Assembly: GCA_963781725.1 (NCBI GenBank) | Contig: CAWAGV010000002.1 | Location: 2,170,001 to 2,234,000 of the forward strand | Source of the DNA: BOG-931 sp963781725 | GTDB taxonomy: Bacteria > Pseudomonadota > Alphaproteobacteria > Rhizobiales > Xanthobacteraceae | Reading direction: 5' to 3' | DNA length: 64,000 nucleotides | Shown here: one piece after another, positions 50,093 through 59,290 of the stretch | How positions within the stretch are numbered: position 1 is the first letter of the stretch | Layout of the letters: the number at the start of each line of letters is the position of its first letter | The notes under the pieces: generated by a model | The model's input: only the letters and a program-made list of their open reading frames with translations | Databases searched by the model: none | What the model was told of the DNA's origin: nothing | Made by a program: the position numbers and the translations under genes

Positions 50093-51103
50093 ATGCAGTC
50101 TATCGACGCGTTTTGTCATTTCTTTCCGCAAGGCATCTTCAAGAAGCTTTCCGAAACCACCGGCGGCACCCGCGATATCGGCAAGCGCATCCAGGGCGTG
50201 CGCACGATCTATGATCTGGATGCGCGGTTCCGCATCATGGACGGCTTTGAGAATTATTCGCAAGTGCTATCGCTCGGTCTGCCGCCGATCGAGGGCATGG
50301 TCGGCCCCGATCAGTCGCCGGAGTTTGCCCGCGTTGCCAATGACGGGCTTGCGGAACTGTGCGCCAAATACCCCGATCGCTTCTGCGGCTATGTTGGCGG
50401 GCTGCCGATGGGTGCGCCGGACGAGGCGGCGCGGGAGGCCGAGCGCATTCTGCTGCGTGGCAATGCTAACGGGTTGCAGCTCCACACCAATGTGAACGGA
50501 CTTTGCCTCGATGAGCCGCGGTTTTTCCCGATCTTCGAGATCGCGGCAAAAGCCAACAAGCCGATCTGCCTGCATCCAGCACGAACCGCGGCATTTCCCG
50601 ACTTCGCCGCGGAAAAGAAATCGCGTTACGAGATCTGGACGATTTTCGGCTGGCCTTACGAGACCAGCGCGACCATGGCGCGGCTTATCTTTTCCGGCGT
50701 CATGACCAAGCTGCCGGGGCTGAAGGTCATGGCGCATCACCTCGGCGCGATGATCCCGTTCTTCGACCTGCGCATCGAGACCGGCTGGGCGACGCTCGGC
50801 AGCCGCACCTCGGACGAAGACTACAGCGGCGTATTGAAAAGCCTCGGCAAGCCGTTGCTCGACTGTTTCAAGGATTTTTACGGCGATACCGCGCTATGCG
50901 GCGGCCGGATCGGCCTCGTCTGCGGTTTCGATTTTTACGGCCCCGATCATGTGCTGTTCGCGTCCGACGCGCCGTTCGGTCCTGAAGAGGGCCGCGCCTA
51001 TATCCGCGACTGCATGGGCGCCGTGGCGTCGCTCGATGTGGCCGACGCGGTGAAGGAGAAGATTTTCTTCCGGAACGCGAAAGCGCTGTTCGGGCTGCGC
51101 TGA
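50093..51103 (+). CDS. Amidohydrolase_2 family decarboxylase/hydrolase-like protein
   Basis: The 336-residue TIM-barrel protein belongs to the ACMSD/gamma-resorcylate decarboxylase family. Seen: LCAKYPDRFCGYVGGLPM, CLHPAR, MAHHLGAMIPFF with the expected His, and FASDAPFGPEEG with the metal Asp. At the N-terminus the usual HxH metal motif reads D-A-F-C-H-F-F-P, so the first His is replaced by Phe; some subfamilies share this. It would decarboxylate or hydrolyse a carboxylated ring compound. It is convergent with the luciferase-like gene, with 9 bp between the two stops. Confidence 0.85.
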   Translation: MQSIDAFCHFFPQGIFKKLSETTGGTRDIGKRIQGVRTIYDLDARFRIMDGFENYSQVLSLGLPPIEGMVGPDQSPEFARVANDGLAELCAKYPDRFCGYVGGLPMGAPDEAAREAERILLRGNANGLQLHTNVNGLCLDEPRFFPIFEIAAKANKPICLHPARTAAFPDFAAEKKSRYEIWTIFGWPYETSATMARLIFSGVMTKLPGLKVMAHHLGAMIPFFDLRIETGWATLGSRTSDEDYSGVLKSLGKPLLDCFKDFYGDTALCGGRIGLVCGFDFYGPDHVLFASDAPFGPEEGRAYIRDCMGAVASLDVADAVKEKIFFRNAKALFGLR

Positions 51104-51112
51104 CGCGTTGCG

Positions 51113-52159
51113 TCACGCCAGCGCCGGCATCACCTCGCGCGCGAACAGGCGCATGGATTTTTGCGCCTCGGCAAAATCCAGCGTGCCGAAATTGATCTGC
51201 AATGAGGCATGTTCAAATTTTCCGATGGTGCCTTCAAAGCGCCGGATGATGCCCTTGATTTCGTCCGGTGTGCCGACCAGCGCGCCGCCCGCCTCGATCT
51301 GGGTTTCCAGAGTGAAGTTCTTCATCCGGCTGATCGAGACGTCGTAACCCTTATAGTCTTTCGAAGACGTGCCTTTGGTCCATTCGCCGGCGGATTCAAA
51401 CAGCGCGGTGAAATAATCCTCGAATTGCTTGCGCGGAATTTCACGCGCCTGTTTGGCGTCCTCGTGGCAGAACATATGGAATGCGATCATGACCTCGCCA
51501 TCGCCCGGATGGCCGGCATCACGCCAGGCCTTGCGATAGATCGGCAGCAGGTCTTTCAGCGGCCCGATCGGGATCGACATCAGCGCGTGGCCGTGCCGGC
51601 CGGCAAACTCGAACGAATCCGCGGTCCGCGTTGTCGCAATGTAGAATTTCGGCCGCGGCTTTTGCGTCGGCCGCGGCAATGAGGTGACGTTGTCGAACGC
51701 ATGGAACTCGCCATGGTGGCTGACATTTTCCTGGGTCAGCAGCAATTCAATCTGTTCGAGGCCCTCGCGAAACCGGGCGATCGATTCGTCGGGCGAGATG
51801 CGAAAACGCCGGAACTCGTGCGGCAGGAAGGCGCGGGCAAAACCGACATCGAAGCGGCCGCCGGAAATGGCGTCGAGCATTCCGATCTCGCCGGCGAGCT
51901 TCAGCGGGTTGTTGAACGCTGGCACCACCGCTCCGGTGACAAGCCGCATCTTTTTGGTACGCGCCGCCACCGCGGAAAGAAACGTGATCGGGTTCGGGCT
52001 GTAGCCGCCGTAGCGTTCGAAATAGTGCTCGACCGACCGGGCATGGCTGTAGCCGAGCGTATCGGCCTCCTCGGCAATGGCGAGGCACTGCGCGAAATAT
52101 TCCGCCGCGCTTTTGTGCTGCGGCTGGAAATTGGGAAAAAACTGGACGCCGAATTTCAT
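51113..52159 (-). CDS. Luciferase-like (LLM) flavin-dependent oxidoreductase
   Basis: The 348-residue protein starts at ATG 52159 after GAGGAG. The LLM barrel shows FGVQFFPNFQPQHKSAAEYF, YSHARSVEHYF, RTKKMRLVTGAVVPAFNNPLKLAGEIGMLDAISGGRFDVGFARAF and, at the end, GTPDEIKGIIRRFE. Members are two-component FMNH2 or F420 monooxygenases. The flavin reductase partner is not adjacent. It is the last gene of the run that begins with the Bug receptor at 57946. Confidence 0.92.
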   Translation of the reverse strand: MKFGVQFFPNFQPQHKSAAEYFAQCLAIAEEADTLGYSHARSVEHYFERYGGYSPNPITFLSAVAARTKKMRLVTGAVVPAFNNPLKLAGEIGMLDAISGGRFDVGFARAFLPHEFRRFRISPDESIARFREGLEQIELLLTQENVSHHGEFHAFDNVTSLPRPTQKPRPKFYIATTRTADSFEFAGRHGHALMSIPIGPLKDLLPIYRKAWRDAGHPGDGEVMIAFHMFCHEDAKQAREIPRKQFEDYFTALFESAGEWTKGTSSKDYKGYDVSISRMKNFTLETQIEAGGALVGTPDEIKGIIRRFEGTIGKFEHASLQINFGTLDFAEAQKSMRLFAREVMPALA

Positions 52160-52164
52160 GCAAC

Positions 52165-52752
52165 TCAACTCCTCGCCGCTTCGCGGGTATGGGGCTTGCG
52201 GCCGATATAACGGGCCAGATCCGCCAGGTTTTGGCGTAGCGCCGCTGCGTCGACCGTGTTGGGGTCAAAATCAGGCGCGTCGAAGTCGAGCATCTCCTGG
52301 TGATCGACGCTGTTCGGATCGGCGATACTGCGCAGATAGGTCTCGTAGCCAACCGGGCCGCCGATATCCGCGGGCGGACAGCGGCCTTCGACGCTGACCA
52401 GATTGGGATAGCGCACACCGGGCTCCGCGGCGCCGTGCGAGAGCAACGCAACCGTGTGTTCCCAGTCCTCGCCGAGCACGTAGTCGTATTTGAAGGTTTG
52501 GCCGGCGGCCAGCACGTCGGCAAGCGTGGATTGCGCGGCGGGAATGCGGTCGATGCCGGTGTCGCGGTCAGGTTGGCCCCATGTCATATCGCCGATGCGG
52601 AATTCGAACGGATGGCCGTTCTGCCAGCCGATGGCGATTTGCAGCACGAAGTGCAGGTCGTCGAGCCGGATGTCGTCCGGCACGTCGATCACCCGGACCA
52701 CACGCGGCGTCACGTCGTCGATTTCCACGCGGAGCCGCGCAATCTGGTTCAT
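52165..52752 (-). CDS. Plasmid pRiA4b ORF-3-like (IS1096 TnpR-like) domain protein
   Basis: The 195-residue protein reads IARLRVEIDDVTPRVVRVIDVPDDIRLDDLHFVLQIAIGWQNGHPFEFRIGDMTWG, then KYDYVLGEDWEHTVAL, the known pattern of the pRiA4b ORF-3 family. The domain was first described on a rhizobial plasmid and in a transposon, but is widespread in chromosomes. Its function is unknown. It sits between catabolic genes with gaps of 5 and 15 bp, so it is cotranscribed with them. Confidence 0.85.
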   Translation of the reverse strand: MNQIARLRVEIDDVTPRVVRVIDVPDDIRLDDLHFVLQIAIGWQNGHPFEFRIGDMTWGQPDRDTGIDRIPAAQSTLADVLAAGQTFKYDYVLGEDWEHTVALLSHGAAEPGVRYPNLVSVEGRCPPADIGGPVGYETYLRSIADPNSVDHQEMLDFDAPDFDPNTVDAAALRQNLADLARYIGRKPHTREAARS

Positions 52753-52767
52753 CGCCGCAGGCGTTCT

Positions 52768-54093
52768 CTATTCCGCGGCCTGCTGGAACGTCAGCATTTC
52801 GTCGCGCGGGTAGAGATCGACGATCCTGCCGTCCTTGACGACGCAGGACAGATTTTTGGCATCCTGCAGGATTGCGATGTCGGCGATCGGGTCTTTGGTC
52901 CACACGGTGATGTCGGCAAGCTGTCCCGCCGTAATCTGGCCGACCTGACCGTCAAGGCCGACCGCCATGGCGTTGTCGCGCGTCGCGGCGACAATCGCCT
53001 CCATCGGCGTGTAACCGCCGTGCTTGACGAAAATCTCAAGCTCCTTGGCGTGCAGTTCGCCATGCCGGGTGAATGAATTGTTGCCGGTATCGGTGCCGAC
53101 CAGAAGCCGGATGCCGAGCTTGCGGGCCTTGTGCATCAATTCGCCGAGCAGATCGTAGTGGCGTTGCATGCGGTTGAAATCGAGCTGCACCTGCTCGGCG
53201 CCGACCTTTTGCTGCTTGCCGAGTTCGCACACCACGGCCAGGAAGGTCGCGGTCGGCAGGATCGGCATGCCGGCCTTGGCGACGGCATCGAGATCGCGGT
53301 CGGTGGCAAGGTCGGCGTGGACGATCCAGTCGACGCCCGCTTCGGCGGCCGCGCGTGTCGAGCCGGCGCCGCGCGAGTGGATTGCGACTTTCAGGTTGCG
53401 GCGATGCGCTTCGCCGACCACGGCGCCGATTTCCGCCTTCGCCAGCATTTGTGACTCGCCGGAGCGGCTGTCCGCCATCTTGATGAAGTTGACGCCGTGC
53501 TTGCCCTGGCGGCGCACCTCGGTGACCATTTCGTCGCCGGTGTTGCACAGCTTGCCGATCGAATGATCAGGCGTGCCTTCCCAGGACGGCTCGTCGTCCT
53601 CGATGCAGCCATAGGTGACGATCATGCGGCCGGCGACGAACATCCGCGGACCTTCCATCAGGCCGAGCCGGATGGCGTCGCGAACGCCGACGTCGGTGAA
53701 CCAGGTGCCGCCTGGCACCGAAATGCTGGTGACCCCCGAGCGCAGCACCTTCTGCGCGCTGCGCGCGGATTTCAGCGTCGAGAATTCCGGCCGCGTGGTG
53801 CCCTTGCCTTTGCCTTCGCCTTTGATGAGCGGGTAGCCGTAGGACATGTGGCAGTGGGCGTCGATCAGGCCGGGCATGATCCATTTGCCGGCGGCGTCGA
53901 CGATCTCGACGCTCTTGCGGTCTTCAAGGTGGATCTCCGGCGGCAGTACGCCGACGCTCTTGATGCGGTTGCCTTCGACAACGATGGCGTCGCTTCGCGT
54001 CGACGGCTTGCCTGAACCGTCGATCAGCGTGCCGTTGCGGATCACCAGGGTCTTGGCCGCAGTCTTGGCCGCGCGCGTGGTCTGGGCGGTCAT
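52768..54093 (-). CDS. Imidazolonepropionase-like amidohydrolase (cytoplasmic)
   Basis: The 441-residue protein of the amidohydrolase_1 family has metal motif H80-C-H82 in PGLIDAHCHMSYG. The carboxylated-lysine/His region follows (VNFIKMADSRSG, VAIHSRGAG, IVHADLATD), then the distal Asp in LVGTDTGNNSF. The C-terminus (VGLDGQVGQITAGQLADITVW) forms the small beta domain. It hydrolyses an unknown amide, lactam or ester. No signal peptide is seen, unlike the related protein at 59291. It is in the same operon as the FAD monooxygenase. Confidence 0.9.
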   Translation of the reverse strand: MTAQTTRAAKTAAKTLVIRNGTLIDGSGKPSTRSDAIVVEGNRIKSVGVLPPEIHLEDRKSVEIVDAAGKWIMPGLIDAHCHMSYGYPLIKGEGKGKGTTRPEFSTLKSARSAQKVLRSGVTSISVPGGTWFTDVGVRDAIRLGLMEGPRMFVAGRMIVTYGCIEDDEPSWEGTPDHSIGKLCNTGDEMVTEVRRQGKHGVNFIKMADSRSGESQMLAKAEIGAVVGEAHRRNLKVAIHSRGAGSTRAAAEAGVDWIVHADLATDRDLDAVAKAGMPILPTATFLAVVCELGKQQKVGAEQVQLDFNRMQRHYDLLGELMHKARKLGIRLLVGTDTGNNSFTRHGELHAKELEIFVKHGGYTPMEAIVAATRDNAMAVGLDGQVGQITAGQLADITVWTKDPIADIAILQDAKNLSCVVKDGRIVDLYPRDEMLTFQQAAE

Positions 54094-54152
54094 GGGGCTT
54101 TCTCCCGCAAAATCCTTGCTTTGGCGCGATTATACCGGAGCGTTGCGGGGTG

Positions 54153-55403
54153 TCATGCCCCGTCAAAGTCGGAGAGGCCATGCGCGGCGACGATAGCGCC
54201 GATCTGATCGCTGCGGGCGATATGGGCATGAACCACGGCGCCGATGTCACGGCTTAGTTCGGCGCCGCTGCGGGCGGCTGCGGGCTTGATCTGGGCGCTC
54301 AGATAAGCGCCTTCTTCACGGTTGACCTCGACCAGCGTCTTGCCGAAGGGCAGTTGCCGGTCCTGGTAGCGCTTCAGTCCGGCATCGATGTCGTCTCCCG
54401 CGTCACGGAGACTGTCGGCAAGGCACGCTGCATCGAGCGCCGCTTTGGTGGTGCCGGCGCCGGTGTGCGGCCGGGCGACAAACGCCGCATCGCCAGCCAG
54501 GACGACCCGCCCAAACACCAGCCGGGGCGAGGTGACGTCGTAGATCGGCTGAAAGAACGGCGCACAGCGGACGAAAATCCCGGCGATTTGCGGGGCAATC
54601 GTTGCGCGGGCTTCGGCCTTGATGCGCTCGACCACGTCGCTCCGGATCAGCGGCGGCGGAATGCCGTTGGCGTGATGGCGGCCGTTCGCGTCGGTGCACA
54701 TATCGGCCAGCGTTTCCGGGCTGACCGGCCGATACCAGACGATGTTATAGGCGCGCCGTCCCGCAGCAGTGCTGTTGTCGCGTCCGGGCACGGCATAGCT
54801 GATGAGCTGTTCGCCGTCCGGCAGGCAGAACGCATAGAGCTCGACCATCTCGCGCCAGAGCTGCGGCGGTACGTCGGCTTCATCGATGGCGGCACGCCAA
54901 GCGACATAACCGGCGTAGATCGGCTGGACGTCGGGCAGGAATTGCGCGCGCACCGTCGAACGCACGCCGTCGGCGCCGACCAAAAGATCGCCGCGCTCGC
55001 GGGTGCCGTCGGCAAAGATCGCAGTGACGCCGGTCGCGTCCTGCTCGACACGTGTCAGCCTTTTTCCCAGCCGGTAGCTTGGTGTTGGCAGCGGATCGAG
55101 CAGAGCGCGGTAGAGCCGCGACCACGCGCTGAGCGTGCGCGCGGTCGGCTGCTCGATCAGGATCTTGCCGCCGCGATCGAGGCAGACGGCGCGCGGCGGT
55201 GTAATTCCCATCGACTCGTCGAAGTCGATGCCGGCGCGCTTGAGGACGGCAATCAGCGGCGGATGGGTGCCGAGACCGACGCCGCGGCTCGCTAGCTCTT
55301 CATCGTTGCGTTCGAAGGCAGTCGCGTCCCAGCGTGCTCGGCGCAGCAAATGCGCGACGATCAGGCCGCCAAGCGAGCCGCCAATAACCAGGGCGCGACG
55401 CAT
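54153..55403 (-). CDS. FAD-dependent aromatic monooxygenase (2,6-dihydroxypyridine hydroxylase-like)
   Basis: The 416-residue group A flavoprotein hydroxylase shows the dinucleotide motif ALVIGGSLGGLIVAHLLRR, the DG motif LLVGADGVRSTVRAQFL, and the GD motif GRVVLAGDAAFVARPHTGAG. The pattern, including AGYVAWRAAIDE and IVWYRPV, resembles 2,6-dihydroxypyridine 3-hydroxylase-type enzymes of nicotine or nicotinate breakdown. That is a family-level suggestion only. It follows the VOC gene by 11 bp. Confidence 0.88.
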   Translation of the reverse strand: MRRALVIGGSLGGLIVAHLLRRARWDATAFERNDEELASRGVGLGTHPPLIAVLKRAGIDFDESMGITPPRAVCLDRGGKILIEQPTARTLSAWSRLYRALLDPLPTPSYRLGKRLTRVEQDATGVTAIFADGTRERGDLLVGADGVRSTVRAQFLPDVQPIYAGYVAWRAAIDEADVPPQLWREMVELYAFCLPDGEQLISYAVPGRDNSTAAGRRAYNIVWYRPVSPETLADMCTDANGRHHANGIPPPLIRSDVVERIKAEARATIAPQIAGIFVRCAPFFQPIYDVTSPRLVFGRVVLAGDAAFVARPHTGAGTTKAALDAACLADSLRDAGDDIDAGLKRYQDRQLPFGKTLVEVNREEGAYLSAQIKPAAARSGAELSRDIGAVVHAHIARSDQIGAIVAAHGLSDFDGA

Positions 55404-55414
55404 TCAGCGGGGCG

Positions 55415-56296
55415 TTATGGCAGCGCCCAGGCCATTGCGTCATGCCCCGGCTTGTAATCCATGTTGGTGGCGGCCGGGTTACGGTTGATCAGCGGGCGGC
55501 CATACATCGGATTAGTCATGCTGCGGGTCTCATGCTCGACGGTGAACAGCACTTCCTTGGTGTCGAGATCGATGATGTCCTTGAAGCGATACTGGTAGTC
55601 ATTGTCTTCGATCGTGATCAGGCCGAGCTCGAGCAGCTTGCGGTACGGTCTCGAGAAGTTGGTGAGATAGATTTGCACGTGATGCCGGTCGTAGACCGCT
55701 TCCGGCGCGTCCGTCTCCCTGAAGTAAAAATACTGGTTGTCACCGACCTGAACTTTCGCTTCCGGACCGGCGCCGTTCTTTTTGACTTCGGCCGGCGCGT
55801 CGATAATTTCGCGATAGAACTGGGCGATGCGTTCCGCGGTGCCGGGCCGCACATCGAAGCGCACATAAGGCATGCCGAGCTGAACGCGGCCGAAGCGGTT
55901 GACGTCGGGCTCGTGCACGGTGATGCGGTTGCCCCACGGGCAAACGGTCTCGACGCCGTCGTTGGTTTCGCGGAATTGAAACTTGGTGCCGTCGAGCGCT
56001 TTCTTCACCCGCTGTAGTCGGTTGAGCAACGCTTGGCGATCCGGCATCACCAGCCCGGTTGTGCCGCGCAGCACGTCGGGTCTGCCCATCGGCAAATGGA
56101 ACTGGCTCATGCCGACATTGACCCACATATTGCCCGCGCCGGTATTGAGGAACGGGTCGCGGGTGTAGCCAAGGCCGCTAATGTAAAAGTGCGTCGCCTT
56201 GTGCTGGTCGTCGATGCAGACGTTGACGTGGCCGATACCGACAGAATTGCCGATATCCTGCTCTGCGCGGTTGTATGTCTTGTCCATTTTGTCCAT
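55415..56296 (-). CDS. VOC-superfamily protein (glyoxalase/extradiol dioxygenase fold)
   Basis: The 293-residue protein is formed of paired VOC modules. Module one starts IGHVNVCIDDQHKATHFYISGLGYTRDP and module two MPYVRFDVRPGTAERIAQFYREIIDAP. The second module begins with Met-Pro where extradiol enzymes have a metal His. Possible ligands in the C-terminal half are HHVQIYL and the Glu of FTVEHETRS. It could be a ring-cleaving dioxygenase variant or an isomerase. Its place between transporter genes and the FAD hydroxylase fits a catabolic role, as inference. Confidence 0.82.
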   Translation of the reverse strand: MDKMDKTYNRAEQDIGNSVGIGHVNVCIDDQHKATHFYISGLGYTRDPFLNTGAGNMWVNVGMSQFHLPMGRPDVLRGTTGLVMPDRQALLNRLQRVKKALDGTKFQFRETNDGVETVCPWGNRITVHEPDVNRFGRVQLGMPYVRFDVRPGTAERIAQFYREIIDAPAEVKKNGAGPEAKVQVGDNQYFYFRETDAPEAVYDRHHVQIYLTNFSRPYRKLLELGLITIEDNDYQYRFKDIIDLDTKEVLFTVEHETRSMTNPMYGRPLINRNPAATNMDYKPGHDAMAWALP

Positions 56297-56343
56297 GGGG
56301 AGGTTCCTTCCTCAGGCGATATTAGGCGCAGGCCGGGATTTGC

Positions 56344-56958
56344 TCAACGGCTGCGGGTCAGCGCCAGCCAGGCCCCGCCGCCGATCAAGCAGAGGCCGCT
56401 GGCCTGCGAGAGAAACCGGATACGGCGCTGTGACAGCAGCGCACCGACCCTGCCGGTCAGAATGGCATAGGCGCTGTCGAAGACGCACGCCGTCGCCATC
56501 GCCGTAAGGCCCAGCACCAGCACTTGCCGGACATAGTCGCTGTTTGGATCGATGAATTGCGGAATCAGCGCGCCGAAGAGGATCAGCACTTTTGGATTGC
56601 TCATCAGCACCAGGAAGCCTTGCAGGAAGAATCCGCCGCGCGGTTTCTCGGCTTGCTCCGGCGCCGCCAGCGAGCCTGACGAGCGCAACAGCTTGATGCC
56701 GAGCCAGACGAGGTACGCCGCGCCGGCCAGCCGCACCCAGACGAACCACCAGCCCATGGCTTCGATGAGCGAGGCCAGGCCCGCAAGCACGATCCCGATC
56801 ATCAGCGCGAGGCCCAGTTGCGTGCCGGCGACATTCAAAAGTCCGGCGCGCGTGCCGTAACGCAGGCTATTGGCGACGATAAGGGTCACCGTCGGGCCCG
56901 GTACGATCACCAGCACGACGCAAGCGGCGACGAATGCGAGGTAGAGATGGATCGCCAT
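56344..56958 (-). CDS. LysE-family exporter
   Basis: The 204-residue membrane protein has about six segments and the family N-terminus FVAACVVLVIVPGPTVTLIVANSLRYGTRAGLLNVAGTQLGL. The middle region GFLVLMSNPKVLILFGALIPQFI is also typical. LysE/RhtB proteins export amino acids or related metabolites. It is 4 bp after the Bug gene and probably cotranscribed. Confidence 0.93.
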   Translation of the reverse strand: MAIHLYLAFVAACVVLVIVPGPTVTLIVANSLRYGTRAGLLNVAGTQLGLALMIGIVLAGLASLIEAMGWWFVWVRLAGAAYLVWLGIKLLRSSGSLAAPEQAEKPRGGFFLQGFLVLMSNPKVLILFGALIPQFIDPNSDYVRQVLVLGLTAMATACVFDSAYAILTGRVGALLSQRRIRFLSQASGLCLIGGGAWLALTRSR

Positions 56959-56962
56959 GCGT

Positions 56963-57946
56963 TCATTCCATCGGGATGCCGGCGTCGTGGATGACCTTGC
57001 CCCACTTGACGCTCTGGTCGGTGATGAAAGCGCTGAATTCCTCCGGCGTATTCCACTTCGCGATGATGCCGAGGTCCTTGAAGCGCTTTGCCGTCTCAGG
57101 CTTTTTCAGCTCGGCAACCAGCGCCGCATTGAGATGATTGACGATGTCCTTCGGCGTGCCGGAATGGGCAAAGAAACCCTGCCAGCTCTGCGCTTCGTAG
57201 CCGGGCACAGCCTCCGCCAGCGCCGGGATGTCCGGCATATCCGGATCGCGGTTCTTGGAAAGAACCGCCAACAGCTTGAGCTTGCCTCCCTGAATGAGAG
57301 GTAGCGCCGGTGTCAGATCGGAAAATTCCATCGAGATATTGCCGCTGGCAACGTCGGTCAGTCCCGGCAGCGTTCCCTTGTAGGGGATGTGCCGGATGCT
57401 GGTGCCGGTCGCGAGCTTGAACTGCTCGGCGAAAATCTGATGCGGCGAACCGTTGCCAACCGATGCGTAGGTCAACGCATTCGGCTGCGCCTTGGCGAGC
57501 GCGATCAAGTCGGCAACCGATTTGACCGGCAATGACGGCGAAACCACCAGGCAGAATTCGGTCAAGCCCATAAGCGTGACCGGCGCAAAATCTTTCTGCA
57601 GGTCATAGCTGACCTCTTTCTTCACGAACGGGATCAGCGTGATGATCGAGGGTGCATGCAGCAGCGTGTAGCCGTCGGCGGCAGCCCTGGCCGCGTAGCT
57701 GATGCCGATCTCGCCACCGGCGCCCGGCTTGTTCTCGACGACGAAAGTGCCATGCAAGGCGCGTCCCAGGATGTCGGCCTCAAAGCGGGCGAGCAGGTCG
57801 TTCGACGCACCCGGCGGGAACGGCACCACGATGGTGACCGGCCGGTTGGGGTAGTCGTCGGCCGCAGATGCAACGGCAAACAGGACGGCGGTCAACGCGC
57901 AGACAAGCGCAGCAGCAGAAGCGAGGTATCGGCCATTCGTTCTCAT
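56963..57946 (-). CDS. Bug-type substrate-binding protein
   Basis: The 327-residue protein is taken from ATG 57946 with GGAGG 6-8 bases upstream. The signal peptide ends near AVASAADD. Bug motifs: YPNRPVTIVVPFPPGASNDLLAR, VVENKPGAGGEIG, ADGYTLLHAP and SVGNGSPHQIF. It is the first gene of the seven-gene run ending at 51113, so its ligand may be that pathway's substrate. No TctA/TctB genes are present. Confidence 0.93.
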   Translation of the reverse strand: MRTNGRYLASAAALVCALTAVLFAVASAADDYPNRPVTIVVPFPPGASNDLLARFEADILGRALHGTFVVENKPGAGGEIGISYAARAAADGYTLLHAPSIITLIPFVKKEVSYDLQKDFAPVTLMGLTEFCLVVSPSLPVKSVADLIALAKAQPNALTYASVGNGSPHQIFAEQFKLATGTSIRHIPYKGTLPGLTDVASGNISMEFSDLTPALPLIQGGKLKLLAVLSKNRDPDMPDIPALAEAVPGYEAQSWQGFFAHSGTPKDIVNHLNAALVAELKKPETAKRFKDLGIIAKWNTPEEFSAFITDQSVKWGKVIHDAGIPME

Positions 57947-58007
57947 GGAGGTCCTCCCGGCGCGGTGAGAGTTTACACCAAAACCACGTGCGCGAAGGGG
58001 CGCCGTA

Positions 58008-59276
58008 ATGTTAGAGAACGCATCGGGCATACAGGCGGGCGTGGGCGAAGTGTCGAGCTTATTTTCCCGAATTTTCCTGGCGTCTCGGGTCCGGGCCGGC
58101 CAGGACCGGTCCAGCGATATCGACTACCGGTTGCTAATACCGCTGCTGCTCACGTCCGTGACGATCCAGGCCGTGACCGCCCTCGTGCGGGTGACGACGT
58201 CCTACCGGGCCATCGAACTGCACCTGCCGGTGGTGCTGATCGGCGTGATCTCGGCGGTATTCGCCATTCTGCCGATCTTTCTTGCGGTTTGGGTCGGCCG
58301 TTTCATGGATCGCGGCAACGACGCGCAAGCGGCCTGGATCGGCTCCGGACTGCTTGTTACTGCCTGCGCCGGGTTTTGGCTGTTCGCCAATTCGGTAGCG
58401 ACGTTGCTCCTGCTCACCGCACTGTTCGGCATCGCCCATCTGTTCCTGATGGCGAGCCAGCAAATGCTGTGCATCAGGTGCTCAGGTCCGCGCGGCCGCG
58501 ACTCAGTATTCGGCAATTATCTGGTGGCCAGCGCAATAGGGCAGGGGGTAGGTCCCTACATCATCGCGTGGTCCGCCGGCTCAGCGATGGTGCCGCCTAC
58601 CGGAAAGTTGTTCGGTATTGCGCTTGCCTTCGCGGCGTTCTCGTTGTTGACGGCAGGCGCCGTTCGTCCTGCTGCAAGGACTGCAACGGAAGATCAAGGC
58701 TCCGGACTCGTGCCAGTCAAGACATTGCTGCGCCAGCGCGGGTTGATGGCGGTGTTGATCGCCAGCGTCATCACCATCACGTCGCAGGATCTGTTGACGA
58801 TCTATCTGCCGCTCCTTGGCGCCGCCAGAGGCATCAATGCCGGCGACATCGGCGTATTGCTCACTGTGCGTTCGGCTTTGGCGCTGATTTCGCGGCTGGG
58901 TTATTCGCGCGTGATCCGGCTGGTGCCGCGGGGGATATTGACACTGAGCAGCATGCTGGGCGCGGGCTTCGGCTTTGCCTGCCTCGCGCTGCCGATCCCG
59001 CTGTCGGCGATGTACGCGGCCATGGCGGTGATGGGTTTCTCGCTAGGCATCGCCACGACGCTGAGCCTGACCAACGTCGTCGATCTCGCATCTCAGGAAG
59101 TAATGGGCACGGTGATGTCGCTGCGCATCACCGGCAACCGCATCGGTCAGGTCGCCGTGCCATTTCTTGCCAGCCTGGTCGCCGCTGCAGCGGGTGTCGG
59201 CGGCATCTTCATCATTATCGCACTCAGCCTCGCGGTGTCGGGCGCGACGGTGCATTTCAGCCGTCAGCAAATCTGA
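58008..59276 (+). CDS. MFS transporter
   Basis: The 422-residue protein has about 12 hydrophobic segments, with the MFS loop AVWVGRFMDRGNDAQAAWIGSG after helix 2. ATG 58008 has a purine-rich GAAGGGG upstream. The N-terminal 35 residues are soluble. It is divergent from the Bug gene and may move the pathway substrate or a product; specificity is unknown. Confidence 0.9.
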   Translation: MLENASGIQAGVGEVSSLFSRIFLASRVRAGQDRSSDIDYRLLIPLLLTSVTIQAVTALVRVTTSYRAIELHLPVVLIGVISAVFAILPIFLAVWVGRFMDRGNDAQAAWIGSGLLVTACAGFWLFANSVATLLLLTALFGIAHLFLMASQQMLCIRCSGPRGRDSVFGNYLVASAIGQGVGPYIIAWSAGSAMVPPTGKLFGIALAFAAFSLLTAGAVRPAARTATEDQGSGLVPVKTLLRQRGLMAVLIASVITITSQDLLTIYLPLLGAARGINAGDIGVLLTVRSALALISRLGYSRVIRLVPRGILTLSSMLGAGFGFACLALPIPLSAMYAAMAVMGFSLGIATTLSLTNVVDLASQEVMGTVMSLRITGNRIGQVAVPFLASLVAAAAGVGGIFIIIALSLAVSGATVHFSRQQI

Positions 59277-59290
59277 CGAAGACGTTCGGC

